31,414 nucleotides of DNA from Methylococcaceae bacterium UBA7658 (lineage in GTDB: Bacteria > Pseudomonadota > Gammaproteobacteria > Methylococcales > Methylomonadaceae): contig DLHW01000053.1 in the NCBI GenBank assembly GCA_002483425.1, positions 44,091 to 75,504 on the forward strand, given 5' to 3'. A model generated the notes under the pieces. It was not told where the DNA came from and did not search any database. It was given only the letters and a program-made list of their open reading frames with translations. Of this stretch, positions 16,215-23,835 are shown piece after piece. Both the position numbers and the translations under genes were made by a program. The stretch's first letter is position 1. Every line of letters starts with the position of its first letter.

Positions 16215-17165
16215 TTATCTGGTTTTTGCTGCGATGGCTTCGGCTGCCCTGACCACATTATTCGCCATCCGTTCGGAAGCTGCATCGATCAACCGTCCAT
16301 CCAGTGCAGCAGCGCCTTTGCCTTGGGCGGCGGCTTCTTGCAACGCCTTCAGAATTCGTTGCGCTTTTTCAACTTCAGCAGCCGGTGGCGTAAACACTTC
16401 GTTTGCCAATTCGATTTGGGATGGGTGGATTGCCCATTTACCCTCGCAACCAAGAGCCGCTGCGCGCCTTGCCGCTTGCTTGAATCCTTCGGGATCTTTA
16501 AAGTCGCCGAACGGCCCGTCAATTGGGCGCAATCCATAAGCCCGGCAAGCAACCGTCATCCGGCTGATGGCGGTGTGCCATTGGTCACCGGGGTAATCTG
16601 GATTTAAGCCACCGATATTAACCGTCCGTGCACGGTTGCTGGCAGCATAATCGGCCACACCAAAATGCAAGGCTTCCAATCGACCATAAGCACCATTCCG
16701 GGCAATATCTTCGACGTTAGCCATGCCTAAAGCAGTCTCAATTAACGCCTCGATACCGATTTTGTTTTTCAAGCCCTGTTGCATTTCCAACTGGTTGAGC
16801 ATGGCTTCTACCATGTAAACATCCGCGTACACGCCCACTTTAGGGATGAGTATAGTATCGATTCTAGCGCCTGCCTGCTCGACCAGATCAACGACATCGC
16901 GCACCATGAATTGCGTATCCAGACCGTTAATGCGAACAGAAACCGTTATGCCGTGGCTTTTCCAGTCCAGGTCGTTAATAGCCTGGATAATATTTTTCCT
17001 GGCTTGCAGCTTGTCGTCGGGTGCAACCGCGTCTTCCAGATCCAGAAAAACGAAATCGACGCCGCTTTTAAGCGCCTTTTCAAACATATCAGGGTTTGAT
17101 CCCGGAACCGCCAGTTCACAGCGCTGTACGCGTTGAACTTGCGCTGTATATAAGGTATGACTCAT
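16215..17165 (-). CDS. mcl: L-malyl-CoA/beta-methylmalyl-CoA lyase
   Basis: Cleaves malyl-CoA into acetyl-CoA and glyoxylate, closing the serine cycle. The 316-residue product is a CitE-like TIM-barrel enzyme with RCELAVPGSNPDMFEKA, DFVFLDLEDAVAPDDK (37-52), VRINGLDT with Arg78, IPKVG, and the Mg2+ ligands Glu143 (EALIETALG) and Asp172 (HFGVADYAAS). The C-terminal KWAIHPSQIE block is also typical, as is the final helical lid. An AGGA ribosome site precedes the ATG. It leads the operon mcl-mtkA-mtkB and is divergent from sga over 248 bases, so one regulator could control both directions. Confidence 0.95.
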   Translation of the reverse strand: MSHTLYTAQVQRVQRCELAVPGSNPDMFEKALKSGVDFVFLDLEDAVAPDDKLQARKNIIQAINDLDWKSHGITVSVRINGLDTQFMVRDVVDLVEQAGARIDTILIPKVGVYADVYMVEAMLNQLEMQQGLKNKIGIEALIETALGMANVEDIARNGAYGRLEALHFGVADYAASNRARTVNIGGLNPDYPGDQWHTAISRMTVACRAYGLRPIDGPFGDFKDPEGFKQAARRAAALGCEGKWAIHPSQIELANEVFTPPAAEVEKAQRILKALQEAAAQGKGAAALDGRLIDAASERMANNVVRAAEAIAAKTR

Positions 17166-17296
17166 TGCTAAATTCCTAATTGCATTGGAGGGATGCCGTG
17201 AGAGTCAGTCGGCGCTGCCCAAGGTTAATCCCATATCAAAATCAACCCGCCATTGTACTTTTCACAAGCTTAAAGTCAATTTTAACGTGCGAACAA

Positions 17297-17326
17297 TTGC
17301 CGAATAATGTGTGCTATGTCATTATT
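17297..17326. promoter_or_regulatory. Inverted repeat overlapping a possible sga promoter
   Basis: AATAATG (17303-17309) and CATTATT (17320-17326) form a perfect 7-bp dyad with a 10-base spacer in the mcl/sga divergent region. TTGCCG at 17297 and CATTAT at 17320 are 17 bases apart and could be the -35 and -10 of sga. The dyad would then cover the spacer and -10. LysR-type regulators such as QscR are known for serine-cycle genes elsewhere; assignment to one here is inference. Confidence 0.45.
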
Positions 17327-17413
17327 TGCAAGATTTGAAGGCTGCATAGCCGATAACAGCTTTGCCGCCGTCGCAATTTTCAACTAAATCACATCAATTT
17401 TAAGAGGCAAACC

Positions 17414-18580
17414 ATGGCTGGCCGTAATCACCTGTACATTCCAGGCCCTACAAACGTACCTAACGAAGTTCTGAATGCAATGCATGTCGCGATGGAAGAC
17501 CATCGTTCTCCGGTTTTTCCAAAATTAATGACGCCGCTTTTGCAAGACCTGAAAAAAATCTTCAAAACCGAAACCGGGCAAGCGTTTATCTTTCCGGCTA
17601 CCGGCACTGCAGGATGGGAAATCGCCTTAACGAATTGCTTAAACCCTGGCGATAAAGTCTTAATTTATCGCTTCGGCCAATTCAGCCATTTGTGGGCGGA
17701 AATGGCGAGACGCCTAGGATTCCAGGTAGAAATGCACGAGGAAACCTGGGGTAAAGGCGTTCCGCTGGATAAACTGGAAACGCGTCTCAAAGAAGATACC
17801 AATCACGAAATCAAAGCCTTTTTGGCGACCCATAACGAAACCGCGACCGGCGTTACTAGCGATATCGCAGGTATCCGTAAAGCGCTGGATACCGCTAAAC
17901 ACCCGGCATTATTATTCGTTGACGGCGTTAGCTCCATCGCCAGCATCGACTTCCGCCTTGACGAATGGGGCGTGGACGGCGCGATCAGCGGCTCGCAAAA
18001 AGGTTTCATGCTACCTGCAGGAGGCGCGTTCGTTGCATTTAGCCAAAAAGCATTAAAAGCCACCGAAACATCGACTTATCCGCGTTGTTTCCTGGATTTA
18101 AGAGATATGATGAACTCCAACAAGGACGGCTACACGCCGTATACACCGAACCTTCCATTGCTGTACGGCTTGCGCAAGGCCCTGGATTTATTGCTGGAGG
18201 AAGGCTTGGAAAATGTTTATGCCCGTCATTTCCGCTTGGCCGAAGGCACCCGTAAAGCCGTCGCCGCTTGGGGTATGAAGCAATGTGCGCATCCCGGCTT
18301 CGAGTCAAATACCGTTACCGCCGTCATGGTGCCGGAAGGTAAAGACGCCCGCCATGTCATCAGCACCGCGTTCAGCAAATACAACATTTCCTTGGGCGCA
18401 GGCTTGTCGGAACTGGCCGGGAAAGCCTTCCGCATCGGCCACGTCGGCGACATGAACGACGTTTCCATGCTGGGTGCAATTGCCGGTGTGGAAATGGCGT
18501 TGTTGGATAATGGTTTCGATATTAAAGCAGGAAGCGGTGTTGCGGCGGCGATTGAGTATTATCGAATTACCGCCCAATAA
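17414..18580 (+). CDS. sga: Serine--glyoxylate aminotransferase
   Basis: PLP enzyme that transfers the amino group of serine to glyoxylate, giving hydroxypyruvate and glycine, the entry to the serine cycle proper. The 388-residue product is a class V aminotransferase with HLYIPGPTNVP (6-16), MEDHRSPVF (27-35), ATGTAGWE (62-69), ATHNETATGV (138-147), FVDGVSSIAS and the Schiff-base lysine Lys196 in ISGSQKGFMLPAG. An AAGAGG ribosome site precedes the ATG. It is transcribed away from mcl-mtkAB. In many methylotrophs hpr follows sga directly; here an unrelated gene sits between them, and a hairpin follows the stop codon. Confidence 0.96.
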   Translation: MAGRNHLYIPGPTNVPNEVLNAMHVAMEDHRSPVFPKLMTPLLQDLKKIFKTETGQAFIFPATGTAGWEIALTNCLNPGDKVLIYRFGQFSHLWAEMARRLGFQVEMHEETWGKGVPLDKLETRLKEDTNHEIKAFLATHNETATGVTSDIAGIRKALDTAKHPALLFVDGVSSIASIDFRLDEWGVDGAISGSQKGFMLPAGGAFVAFSQKALKATETSTYPRCFLDLRDMMNSNKDGYTPYTPNLPLLYGLRKALDLLLEEGLENVYARHFRLAEGTRKAVAAWGMKQCAHPGFESNTVTAVMVPEGKDARHVISTAFSKYNISLGAGLSELAGKAFRIGHVGDMNDVSMLGAIAGVEMALLDNGFDIKAGSGVAAAIEYYRITAQ

Positions 18581-18592
18581 TCTATTGGAAAG

Positions 18593-18621
18593 ATAGGCAA
18601 ACAATAAAACTGTTTGCCTAT
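18593..18621 (+). terminator. Hairpin directly after sga
   Basis: Perfect 10-bp stem ATAGGCAAAC / GTTTGCCTAT, extendable by one A-T pair, around a short A-rich loop, starting 12 bases after the sga stop. Only TTCTAAC follows, so as a rho-independent terminator it is imperfect; it may attenuate readthrough or protect the sga mRNA end. Confidence 0.5.
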
Positions 18622-18645
18622 TCTAACAAGGCTGGAAATCAAAAT

Positions 18646-19500
18646 ATGAAATTAGGCACTGTTAGAACTTATGCGCCTGAGCAATGGGGCAGTTTGGAAA
18701 AATTCAATAAATTCTATAGTGGAACATATAAGCTCGATAGAACAGGTAGACGAGCAGTCTCAGGTGCAATCAATCATTTCCACAAAGGGTTAGTTTTAAG
18801 AGATTTAGCTTTAAAGTTAATCCCAAAGTTAGAAACGGATGAAGGTGAATTGAATCAACATGGTCATACTCACGCCATCAACGCACAAGAGCTTTCAGCC
18901 GTACTAGAGGGAGCAATTTTAGAACTTTATTCTTCTGTTGACTGCACAAGAAAAGTTGTTTCAGAAATATACAAGAACTATCAAGGCATTCCTGATTCAA
19001 CTCGCAAATTTTTTAAAAATGTTCGGGCAGACAAAGTTGATAAACGCTTTCCAGAAGAATTGCGAATCGCGGTAAATGAAGCTGCTTGGTACGAAGGGTT
19101 CCGTATGATTAGGGATGAATTAACACACTTAAATACTGGACACTGTAGGAAGGATAGAGATACTGGAAAGATTCGATATATGCACTCTGGGTTTATCATT
19201 AATGGTGGGTGCTTAATCATTGATGATATATTTCATAAACTTGAACAGACAATTGTTGAGGTCAACCAATTTATTGGCCGTGTTTTCGCTTACCTATTAA
19301 CTCAATTAAAAGACGAGCGTATGCCTCAGATTTGCGGCATATTCAATAGTCGTGTATATACAAGATACGTATCACCTTCTGAAGCTATCGATTTTCACGG
19401 TGGTATATGTGAATCAAAAGTATGGTTTGATTTGGAAGAAAATCCAACTTGTCTATTTGCAGACAAGTGTGGTGCATACAAAAATATTAACAACCCGTAA
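18646..19500 (+). CDS. Uncharacterised protein with a possible HEPN-type R-x4-H motif
   Basis: A 284-residue protein of no family I recognise, clearly more AT-rich and with different codon choice (many AGA, TTA, AAA) than sga and hpr on either side. Residues about 80-165 are strongly helical, with one long helix at 82-112 and another at 136-162 ending in RDELTH (Arg156 to His161). R-[NDH]-x3-H is the catalytic signature of HEPN ribonucleases, and helix-then-motif placement fits. The C-terminal 30 residues contain Cys255, Cys269 and Cys275, perhaps a small metal site. It has no signal peptide or membrane segment. It follows the sga hairpin by 24 bases, with only a weak GGA ribosome site. HEPN membership is my inference from the motif and needs structural confirmation; a defence or toxin role would follow only if true. 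Confidence 0.6.
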   Translation: MKLGTVRTYAPEQWGSLEKFNKFYSGTYKLDRTGRRAVSGAINHFHKGLVLRDLALKLIPKLETDEGELNQHGHTHAINAQELSAVLEGAILELYSSVDCTRKVVSEIYKNYQGIPDSTRKFFKNVRADKVDKRFPEELRIAVNEAAWYEGFRMIRDELTHLNTGHCRKDRDTGKIRYMHSGFIINGGCLIIDDIFHKLEQTIVEVNQFIGRVFAYLLTQLKDERMPQICGIFNSRVYTRYVSPSEAIDFHGGICESKVWFDLEENPTCLFADKCGAYKNINNP

Positions 19501-19527
19501 GCTGGAATCGACGTTAAAAGCCTTACT

Positions 19528-19562
19528 TGTACGGCGAGTGAATAATATCGCCCCGACGTACA
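19528..19562 (+). terminator. Possible terminator between the HEPN-like gene and hpr
   Basis: TGTACGGCG pairs with CGACGTACA (8 of 9 bases) around a 17-base loop, followed by the T-rich run TATTTTACTTATT. If functional, hpr would need a promoter in the following 45 bases rather than readthrough from sga. Confidence 0.4.
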
Positions 19563-19606
19563 TATTTTACTTATTGTCTTAAGCACTTAACTTATAGATA
19601 AAAGAC

Positions 19607-20578
19607 ATGACCAACCCCAAAATCATAGTTACCCGTAAATGGCCCACCCCAGTCGAAGAAAGGCTTAAAGAACTTTACGATGTCCAGCTAAACGAATCTG
19701 ACGTCCCCATGACTGCAGATGAGCTTAAAACCGCATTACAAACAGCCGATGCACTGCTGCCGACGGTAACCGATCCAATTACCACCGAAATCCTGGGTAT
19801 CCCAAATAAACGCTGCAAAATCATCGGTAATTTCGGCGTCGGCTATAATAATATCGACATCGAAACAGCGAAACGGGAAGGCATCGTAGTTACCAATACG
19901 CCGCATGTGTTGACCGATTGCACCGCCGATATTGCGATGCTGTTGTTATTGATGTCGGCGCGCAGGGGATCGGAAGGAGACCGTCTCGTGCGTAATAACG
20001 AATGGAAAGGCTGGGGGCCGACGCACATGCTGGGGCAGAAAGTGACCGGCAAGACCTTAGGCCTCATCGGTTTCGGGCGGATTGCACAGGCGATGGCGAA
20101 AAAAGCACATTTCGGTTTCGGGATGAAAATCATCTGCTACGCACCGCACACCCCACCTCCTGAAACGTTGCACGAATATGACGCCACATATTACCCTACG
20201 GTTGAAGAAGTGCTAAATCAGGCTGATTTTATCTCTTTGCATTGCCCTGGCGGCGCTGCAACCAGACATTTGATTAATGAAGAGCGCTTAAAGTTAATGA
20301 AACCGACTGCCCACTTGATTAATACCGCTCGCGGCGATGTCGTCGATAGCAAGGCGTTAATAAAGGCGTTGAAAGAAGGCTGGATTGCCGGCGCCGGTCT
20401 GGATGTGTTTGAAGGCGAACCCAATATCAACCCCGGCTTCCGCGAATTGGACAATGTGGCCTTATTGCCCCATCTTGGCAGTGCGACCTTGGAAACCCGT
20501 ATGGCAATGGGAAATCGGGTTTTGAGTAACATCGCCGCATTCTTTGCCGGAAAACAGCCCGAAGACAGGGTAATTTGA
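19607..20578 (+). CDS. hpr: NAD(P)H-dependent hydroxypyruvate reductase / glycerate dehydrogenase
   Basis: Reduces hydroxypyruvate to D-glycerate in the serine cycle. The 323-residue product belongs to the D-2-hydroxyacid dehydrogenase family: substrate loop NFGVGYNNID (75-84), TPHVLTDCTAD (98-108), nucleotide-binding GLIGFGRIA (152-160), with an Ala where many relatives have a third Gly, and the catalytic set Arg242 (NTARGDVVD), Glu271 (EGEP) and His289 (LPHLGSAT). It lies 106 bases after the HEPN-like gene, with only a weak ribosome site (GATAAAAGAC). It ends upstream of a strong bidirectional terminator. Function is secured by neighbours sga, mtdA and gck as well as by motifs. Confidence 0.94.
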   Translation: MTNPKIIVTRKWPTPVEERLKELYDVQLNESDVPMTADELKTALQTADALLPTVTDPITTEILGIPNKRCKIIGNFGVGYNNIDIETAKREGIVVTNTPHVLTDCTADIAMLLLLMSARRGSEGDRLVRNNEWKGWGPTHMLGQKVTGKTLGLIGFGRIAQAMAKKAHFGFGMKIICYAPHTPPPETLHEYDATYYPTVEEVLNQADFISLHCPGGAATRHLINEERLKLMKPTAHLINTARGDVVDSKALIKALKEGWIAGAGLDVFEGEPNINPGFRELDNVALLPHLGSATLETRMAMGNRVLSNIAAFFAGKQPEDRVI

Positions 20579-20921
20579 ACTCAACGCTACCAAATTAAGC
20601 ATCGATAAGCCTTTTTTGGCGAAATTCGTTTATCCTAACCGAGCAAAACTATTAGGTCATTGAATGGCTCTACGGAATTTCGCACCGATGGTAAATTAAG
20701 TTGTTAAAATTATAAAAGCTAAAAGCGTTGCTTAGCCTGGTGCTATTTTTCTGTCCGATTTTTTCCATCTCCCCTTACAGCTTAAAATAACTAGCCGGAT
20801 TTTTTAATTCTCCGGCTAGTTTACTTCCGTTCAATAGTTTTTCCGATTTGTCTAGCGCTCGTTATTATTACCTAATAACATTTTCATACAAACCATTGAT
20901 TTGTATGAATGCTGTACAAGG
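20579..20921. other. Non-coding region between convergent genes
   Basis: 343 bases between the ends of hpr (plus) and the small secreted-protein gene (minus). It contains the strong hairpin at 20789-20821 and otherwise AT-rich sequence with no supported frame or repeat. Confidence 0.6.
20789..20821. terminator. Bidirectional terminator after hpr
   Basis: Perfect 11-bp stem AACTAGCCGGA / TCCGGCTAGTT with an 11-base T-rich loop, located between two convergent genes. It is the strongest stem seen in the window. Confidence 0.78.
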
Positions 20922-21344
20922 TTATTGCGCCGGATTACCGCCTGAAACTGAAGCCGATACAGGTAATGCGCAAACAGCACCTGTTTTTCTGAATTGTACA
21001 GTCAAATAATTGTCGTAAGTACCATCGTCACGCCATTCTTGCCAATAGCCAGAAAAGTTATTTGGCAAAACTTTGGTCAGCTCAAAAGCATCGTTGCCAA
21101 GCCCTGAATCGTAATTGCCGTGTAAATGAAGATCATTACCTTTTAAAAACCATTTTCCCGACCAACTGCTGAATGTTGTACTGTACCAAGTTCCTCCATC
21201 CTCAATACAAATGCCTTGAGTAGCTATCCCAAAAGGAGAAGACTCGCTGATAAACGTAGCAGTATATTGCCCTGCTGGAAAAGCAGCTGACGCCAAAACA
21301 GGTATTAACCCAGTAATAAAAACTAAAATTTTCAACGTTTTCAT
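20922..21344 (-). CDS. Small secreted protein of unknown function, related in pattern to the one at 2763
   Basis: A 140-residue protein with a clear Sec signal peptide (residues 1-20, cleavage near ASA-AF). The mature part is beta-prone: GQYTATFIS, then Cys46 in QGICIEDGGTWYST, a WSGKWFLKGNDLHLHGNY element and NNFSGYWQEWRDDGTY. Cys125 near the end could pair with Cys46. The SGKW-x-L-x-G-x-x-L core and the later FSGYW resemble the protein at 2763-3167, suggesting the same loose lipocalin-like family. An AAGAGGTG ribosome site precedes the ATG, a consensus -10 (TATAAT) lies about 30 bases upstream, and two 18-bp direct repeats lie 100-140 bases upstream. It is isolated between hpr and mdh and is probably an accessory gene. 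Confidence 0.75.
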   Translation of the reverse strand: MKTLKILVFITGLIPVLASAAFPAGQYTATFISESSPFGIATQGICIEDGGTWYSTTFSSWSGKWFLKGNDLHLHGNYDSGLGNDAFELTKVLPNNFSGYWQEWRDDGTYDNYLTVQFRKTGAVCALPVSASVSGGNPAQ

Positions 21345-21372
21345 AGCACACCTCTTATATTAAAGTGAAAAA

Positions 21373-21378
21373 ATTATA
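21373..21378 (-). promoter_or_regulatory. -10 box of the secreted-protein gene
   Basis: An exact TATAAT on the minus strand, 29 bases upstream of the ATG, preceded by GGGAG. No good -35 hexamer is found at 16-18 bases, which suggests activator dependence. Confidence 0.5.
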
Positions 21379-21444
21379 CTCCCTTAAAAATCCTTAAATT
21401 TTAAAGAGAGATATCATTTTCTTTTTTCCGTAAGAATTTGACTA

Positions 21445-21484
21445 GGTAATATTTCACAATATTTAAGGTAATACTTCACAATAT
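21445..21484. repeat. Pair of 18-bp direct repeats with 22-bp period
   Basis: GGTAATATTTCACAATAT (21445-21462) and GGTAATACTTCACAATAT (21467-21484) differ at one base. A 22-bp period puts them on the same face of the helix, two turns apart, upstream of the promoter of the secreted-protein gene. This looks like a two-site activator operator, but no regulator is identified. Confidence 0.6.
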
Positions 21485-21693
21485 ATAAACGCTGAAACAT
21501 ACAGCTTTAAATGCCATCTATATCATTGTTTTAGATAAAAAATCATATTATTTTTGTTATGTTATAGAGTATTAGATAATATATTTTTACCCATTTCCAT
21601 ATCCAAAGATAATAATGATTAATCTATGGAGTAGGATACGACTGATTAATTTAAAAAGAATCTATATATGGAATCATTTCTTTCGATTATTTT

Positions 21694-22671
21694 TTAAAGC
21701 AAATGCTTCACGATATCCCTTTCCTCCTTTAATTCCGCTTCCGAAACTTGCATTTTATCGAAGCTGAATTCGTTAGTATCCAAACCTCTAACTACACGAA
21801 CCTCGCCGTTTTTGACCGTCACAGGAAACGAATATATCAAGCCCGGTTCGATGTTGTAATGGCCGTCGGAAAGGATGCCCATGCTGACCCACGTATCTTC
21901 CGGCGACCCTAACGCCCAATCGCGCATTTGATCGACTGCCGCATTCGCGGCAGACGCGGCGCTGGATTGGCCGCGCGCTTTGATGACTTCTGTTCCTCGT
22001 TGTTGGACTTTGGGGATGAATTCGTTGGTAAACCATCCGTAATCCACCAAAGACAAGGCGTCGCGGCCTTTGACTTCGGCATGGTGAAGGTCAGGGTACT
22101 GTGTAGAAGAGTGGTTCCCCCAAATAACCACATTTTTCACGTCCTGCGCAAGCACACCACATTTTTCCGCCAATTGCCCTAAAGCGCGGTTATGGTCGAG
22201 CCTTGTCATGGCGGAAAAATTTTCCGGCTTTAAATCGGGCGCATTTTTCATCGCAATCAACGCATTGGTATTGGCTGGATTACCGGTCACCAGTACTTTC
22301 ACATTTCTGTTGGCGGCTTCGTTAAGCGCCTTACCTTGCACAGAAAATATCTCCGCGTTAACGGTCAACAGATCTTTGCGCTCCATTCCGGCTCCGCGCG
22401 GACGCGCTCCCACTAAGAATGCGTAATCCACGTTTTTAAACGCTTTATAAGGGTCGTCCGTAATTTCAACTCGATGCAGTAATGGATTGGCGCAGTCGTT
22501 CAATTCCATCACGACGCCTTCCAAAGCGGTCAACGCCGGAGTGATCTCCAGCAAATGCAGGATTACCGGTTGGTCTTGCCCCAATAGCTCTCCCGCAGCT
22601 AAGCGAAATAGCAACGAATAACTAATATTTCCTGCTGCGCCCGTTACGGCGATGTGAACCGGTGTTTTCAT
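21694..22671 (-). CDS. mdh: NAD-dependent malate dehydrogenase
   Basis: Interconverts oxaloacetate and malate, supplying malate to MtkAB in the serine cycle as well as serving the TCA cycle. I start at the ATG at 22669-22671 (325 residues), which aligns with the family N-terminus VHIAVTGAAGN and has GGGA upstream; an ATG 23 codons earlier adds a basic, non-homologous leader. Motifs: nucleotide loop GAAGNIS (11-17), where Ser17 replaces the more common Gly, acidic Glu42 after strand two, substrate-loop GARPRGAGMER (88-98), VTGNPANTNA (128-137), catalytic Asp159 (TRLDHNR) and His187 (WGNHSSTQYPD). It belongs to the 320-330 residue bacterial/cytosolic-type MDH group rather than the short MDH. 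Transcribed alone on the minus strand. Confidence 0.95.
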   Translation of the reverse strand: MKTPVHIAVTGAAGNISYSLLFRLAAGELLGQDQPVILHLLEITPALTALEGVVMELNDCANPLLHRVEITDDPYKAFKNVDYAFLVGARPRGAGMERKDLLTVNAEIFSVQGKALNEAANRNVKVLVTGNPANTNALIAMKNAPDLKPENFSAMTRLDHNRALGQLAEKCGVLAQDVKNVVIWGNHSSTQYPDLHHAEVKGRDALSLVDYGWFTNEFIPKVQQRGTEVIKARGQSSAASAANAAVDQMRDWALGSPEDTWVSMGILSDGHYNIEPGLIYSFPVTVKNGEVRVVRGLDTNEFSFDKMQVSEAELKEERDIVKHLL

Positions 22672-23045
22672 AAGCATCCCAAGAGTTTTTGCGTTATAGA
22701 TTCGGCCTCGTGAAGTATTAAGTTTCCGTTCGTCGCGCACCCAAGGGCATAAAAGCCTGTCGAAAGGCGGGTATGTACTTCGACAAGTCCAGCATTTATA
22801 ACCTAAAGGTCACAAGTGCCCTTCGGGTACGAACGGTTCAGACATTAAAAGGCTGAATCAATAGTCAATTTAATTACAATGTCTTGACAGGATAATAGCG
22901 AAAAGCCGGTGCTTGAAGCAAACTTATTGCTTAAATCACTATTTCGAATCGGGAAATTTATAATTCCTCAGCTTAGGCAAAACTATTTCAAAACGCTGGC
23001 TATCTCCCGGAAATCCATTGCTTCCTATCCGCTTGTCACTGTTTC
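22672..23045. other. Non-coding region upstream of mdh with REP-like remnants
   Basis: 374 bases. An inverted repeat CCTGTCGAA / TTCGACAAG occurs at 22756-22787, and a short piece GTACGAACGGTTCAGA follows about 50 bases later. Both resemble halves of the CTTCGACAAG...ACGAACGG extragenic repeat seen in many proteobacteria. The mdh promoter must lie here. A short plus-strand frame from 22909 has no ribosome site and runs into the gene at 23046, so it is not called. Confidence 0.4.
22756..22787. repeat. Inverted repeat of the TTCGACAAG extragenic type
   Basis: CCTGTCGAA and TTCGACAAG pair at 8 of 9 positions around a 14-base loop just upstream of mdh. The sequence is a common motif of small extragenic palindromes; copy number elsewhere in the genome cannot be judged from here. 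Confidence 0.4.
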
Positions 23046-23651
23046 TCACTCATACAGGGAAGCCGTCAAATCGGCAATGCAATTCTTTGACTGTTTCTGT
23101 ATATCGGCAATATGATTCATTTGCCAGGTATGATACATGGCCATCGCCTTATCGAAATCGGCATTAATAAAGTCTGTTGTTAAATGGGCGCAATAATAAA
23201 CCAGTTCTGAATAATCCGCCGGTTCTCCGGAAGCGCAATTAGCGATTTTTTTCGATAATTGCCGCATAATCGTAAGCATCACGTAATCATTGTGAAAATC
23301 CGGATTTTGCGTCTGTAATTCCGAATCGCTCGAGGCTAAAGCTTCCAGCCCGCCATAGGCTAAGGCAACCACGCCGGCAAGAACACTTCCTAAATCACCG
23401 GCTTTCATAGCTTGAAAAGCCGCACCGCCAGACTGCATCAGAACTGCTTGGATAGAAATAATCGCCATATCGGGAACAACATTATGGGGATATTTCTTGT
23501 TGTCCGGATTGGCGCGTAAGGCATTCAATAACTCAATACAACCTTTCATACGACCTTCTCGACCAGAATAATTGAATTCAAACGACGGCCCTTGCCCTTT
23601 CATAAAGCCAAAATTTGGACAATCAACCCCGTAGTTTTTATCCTTATCCAC
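23046..23651 (-). CDS. Uncharacterised helical protein divergent from mtdA
   Basis: A 201-residue cytosolic protein I do not recognise. The start is a GTG at 23649-23651 with only AGAGA near it; an ATG at codon 17 (23603) is an alternative, also without a good ribosome site. It is rich in helices, with seven cysteines or so and a hydrophobic run GSVLAGVVALAYGGLEALA (88-106). The order acidic helix, AGD, VALAYG weakly recalls all-alpha NTP pyrophosphatases (MazG/PRA-PH), but the metal-binding E-x-x-E and E-x-x-D pattern is not visible, so I do not assign that. It shares a divergent 184-base promoter region with mtdA, and base composition is like its neighbours, suggesting a resident gene perhaps co-regulated with C1 genes. 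Confidence 0.68.
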   Translation of the reverse strand: MDKDKNYGVDCPNFGFMKGQGPSFEFNYSGREGRMKGCIELLNALRANPDNKKYPHNVVPDMAIISIQAVLMQSGGAAFQAMKAGDLGSVLAGVVALAYGGLEALASSDSELQTQNPDFHNDYVMLTIMRQLSKKIANCASGEPADYSELVYYCAHLTTDFINADFDKAMAMYHTWQMNHIADIQKQSKNCIADLTASLYE

Positions 23652-23728
23652 TCTCTAATATTAATCGGGGGGAAAGCTGGAAATAATCGCCCTAAGATTT
23701 AGCCTTTTAAGGACAAATTGCAATCGGA

Positions 23729-23734
23729 TATAAT
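23729..23734 (+). promoter_or_regulatory. Candidate -10 of mtdA
   Basis: TATAAT consensus about 100 bases upstream of the mtdA start. The best -35 at 17 bases is TTTAAG, which is poor, so the promoter is tentative. Confidence 0.35.
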
Positions 23735-23835
23735 TCAACGCTAAGTGGCCGGACCGGAAGAGCTTTACAATTTAACGGACGAACGCCGGGCCGTACCTTA
23801 TCATTTAATTGTTTAATTCACCGCAAGGCGCGTTA

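Larger units (their letters stand above)
21345..21693. other. AT-rich intergenic region with promoter elements
   Basis: 349 bases between mdh (whose 3' end is at 21694) and the secreted-protein gene, both on the minus strand. Very AT-rich. It contains the -10 at 21373 and the direct repeats at 21445-21484. No convincing mdh terminator is seen, only a weak AATC/GATT hairpin near 21670. Confidence 0.5.

Noticed and set aside
18580..19610. Transposon or integron borders around the HEPN-like gene
   Set aside because: I found no target-site duplication, transposase, attC-like fold shared with another site or matching terminal inverted repeats; only separate hairpins.
22672..22740. Longer mdh start 23 codons upstream
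   Set aside because: The added leader is basic and unlike any MDH N-terminus; the ATG at 22671 gives the family length and has GGGA upstream.
22909..23115. 68-codon plus-strand open frame upstream of the 23046 gene
   Set aside because: No ribosome site; overlaps the 3' end of the better supported minus-strand gene.
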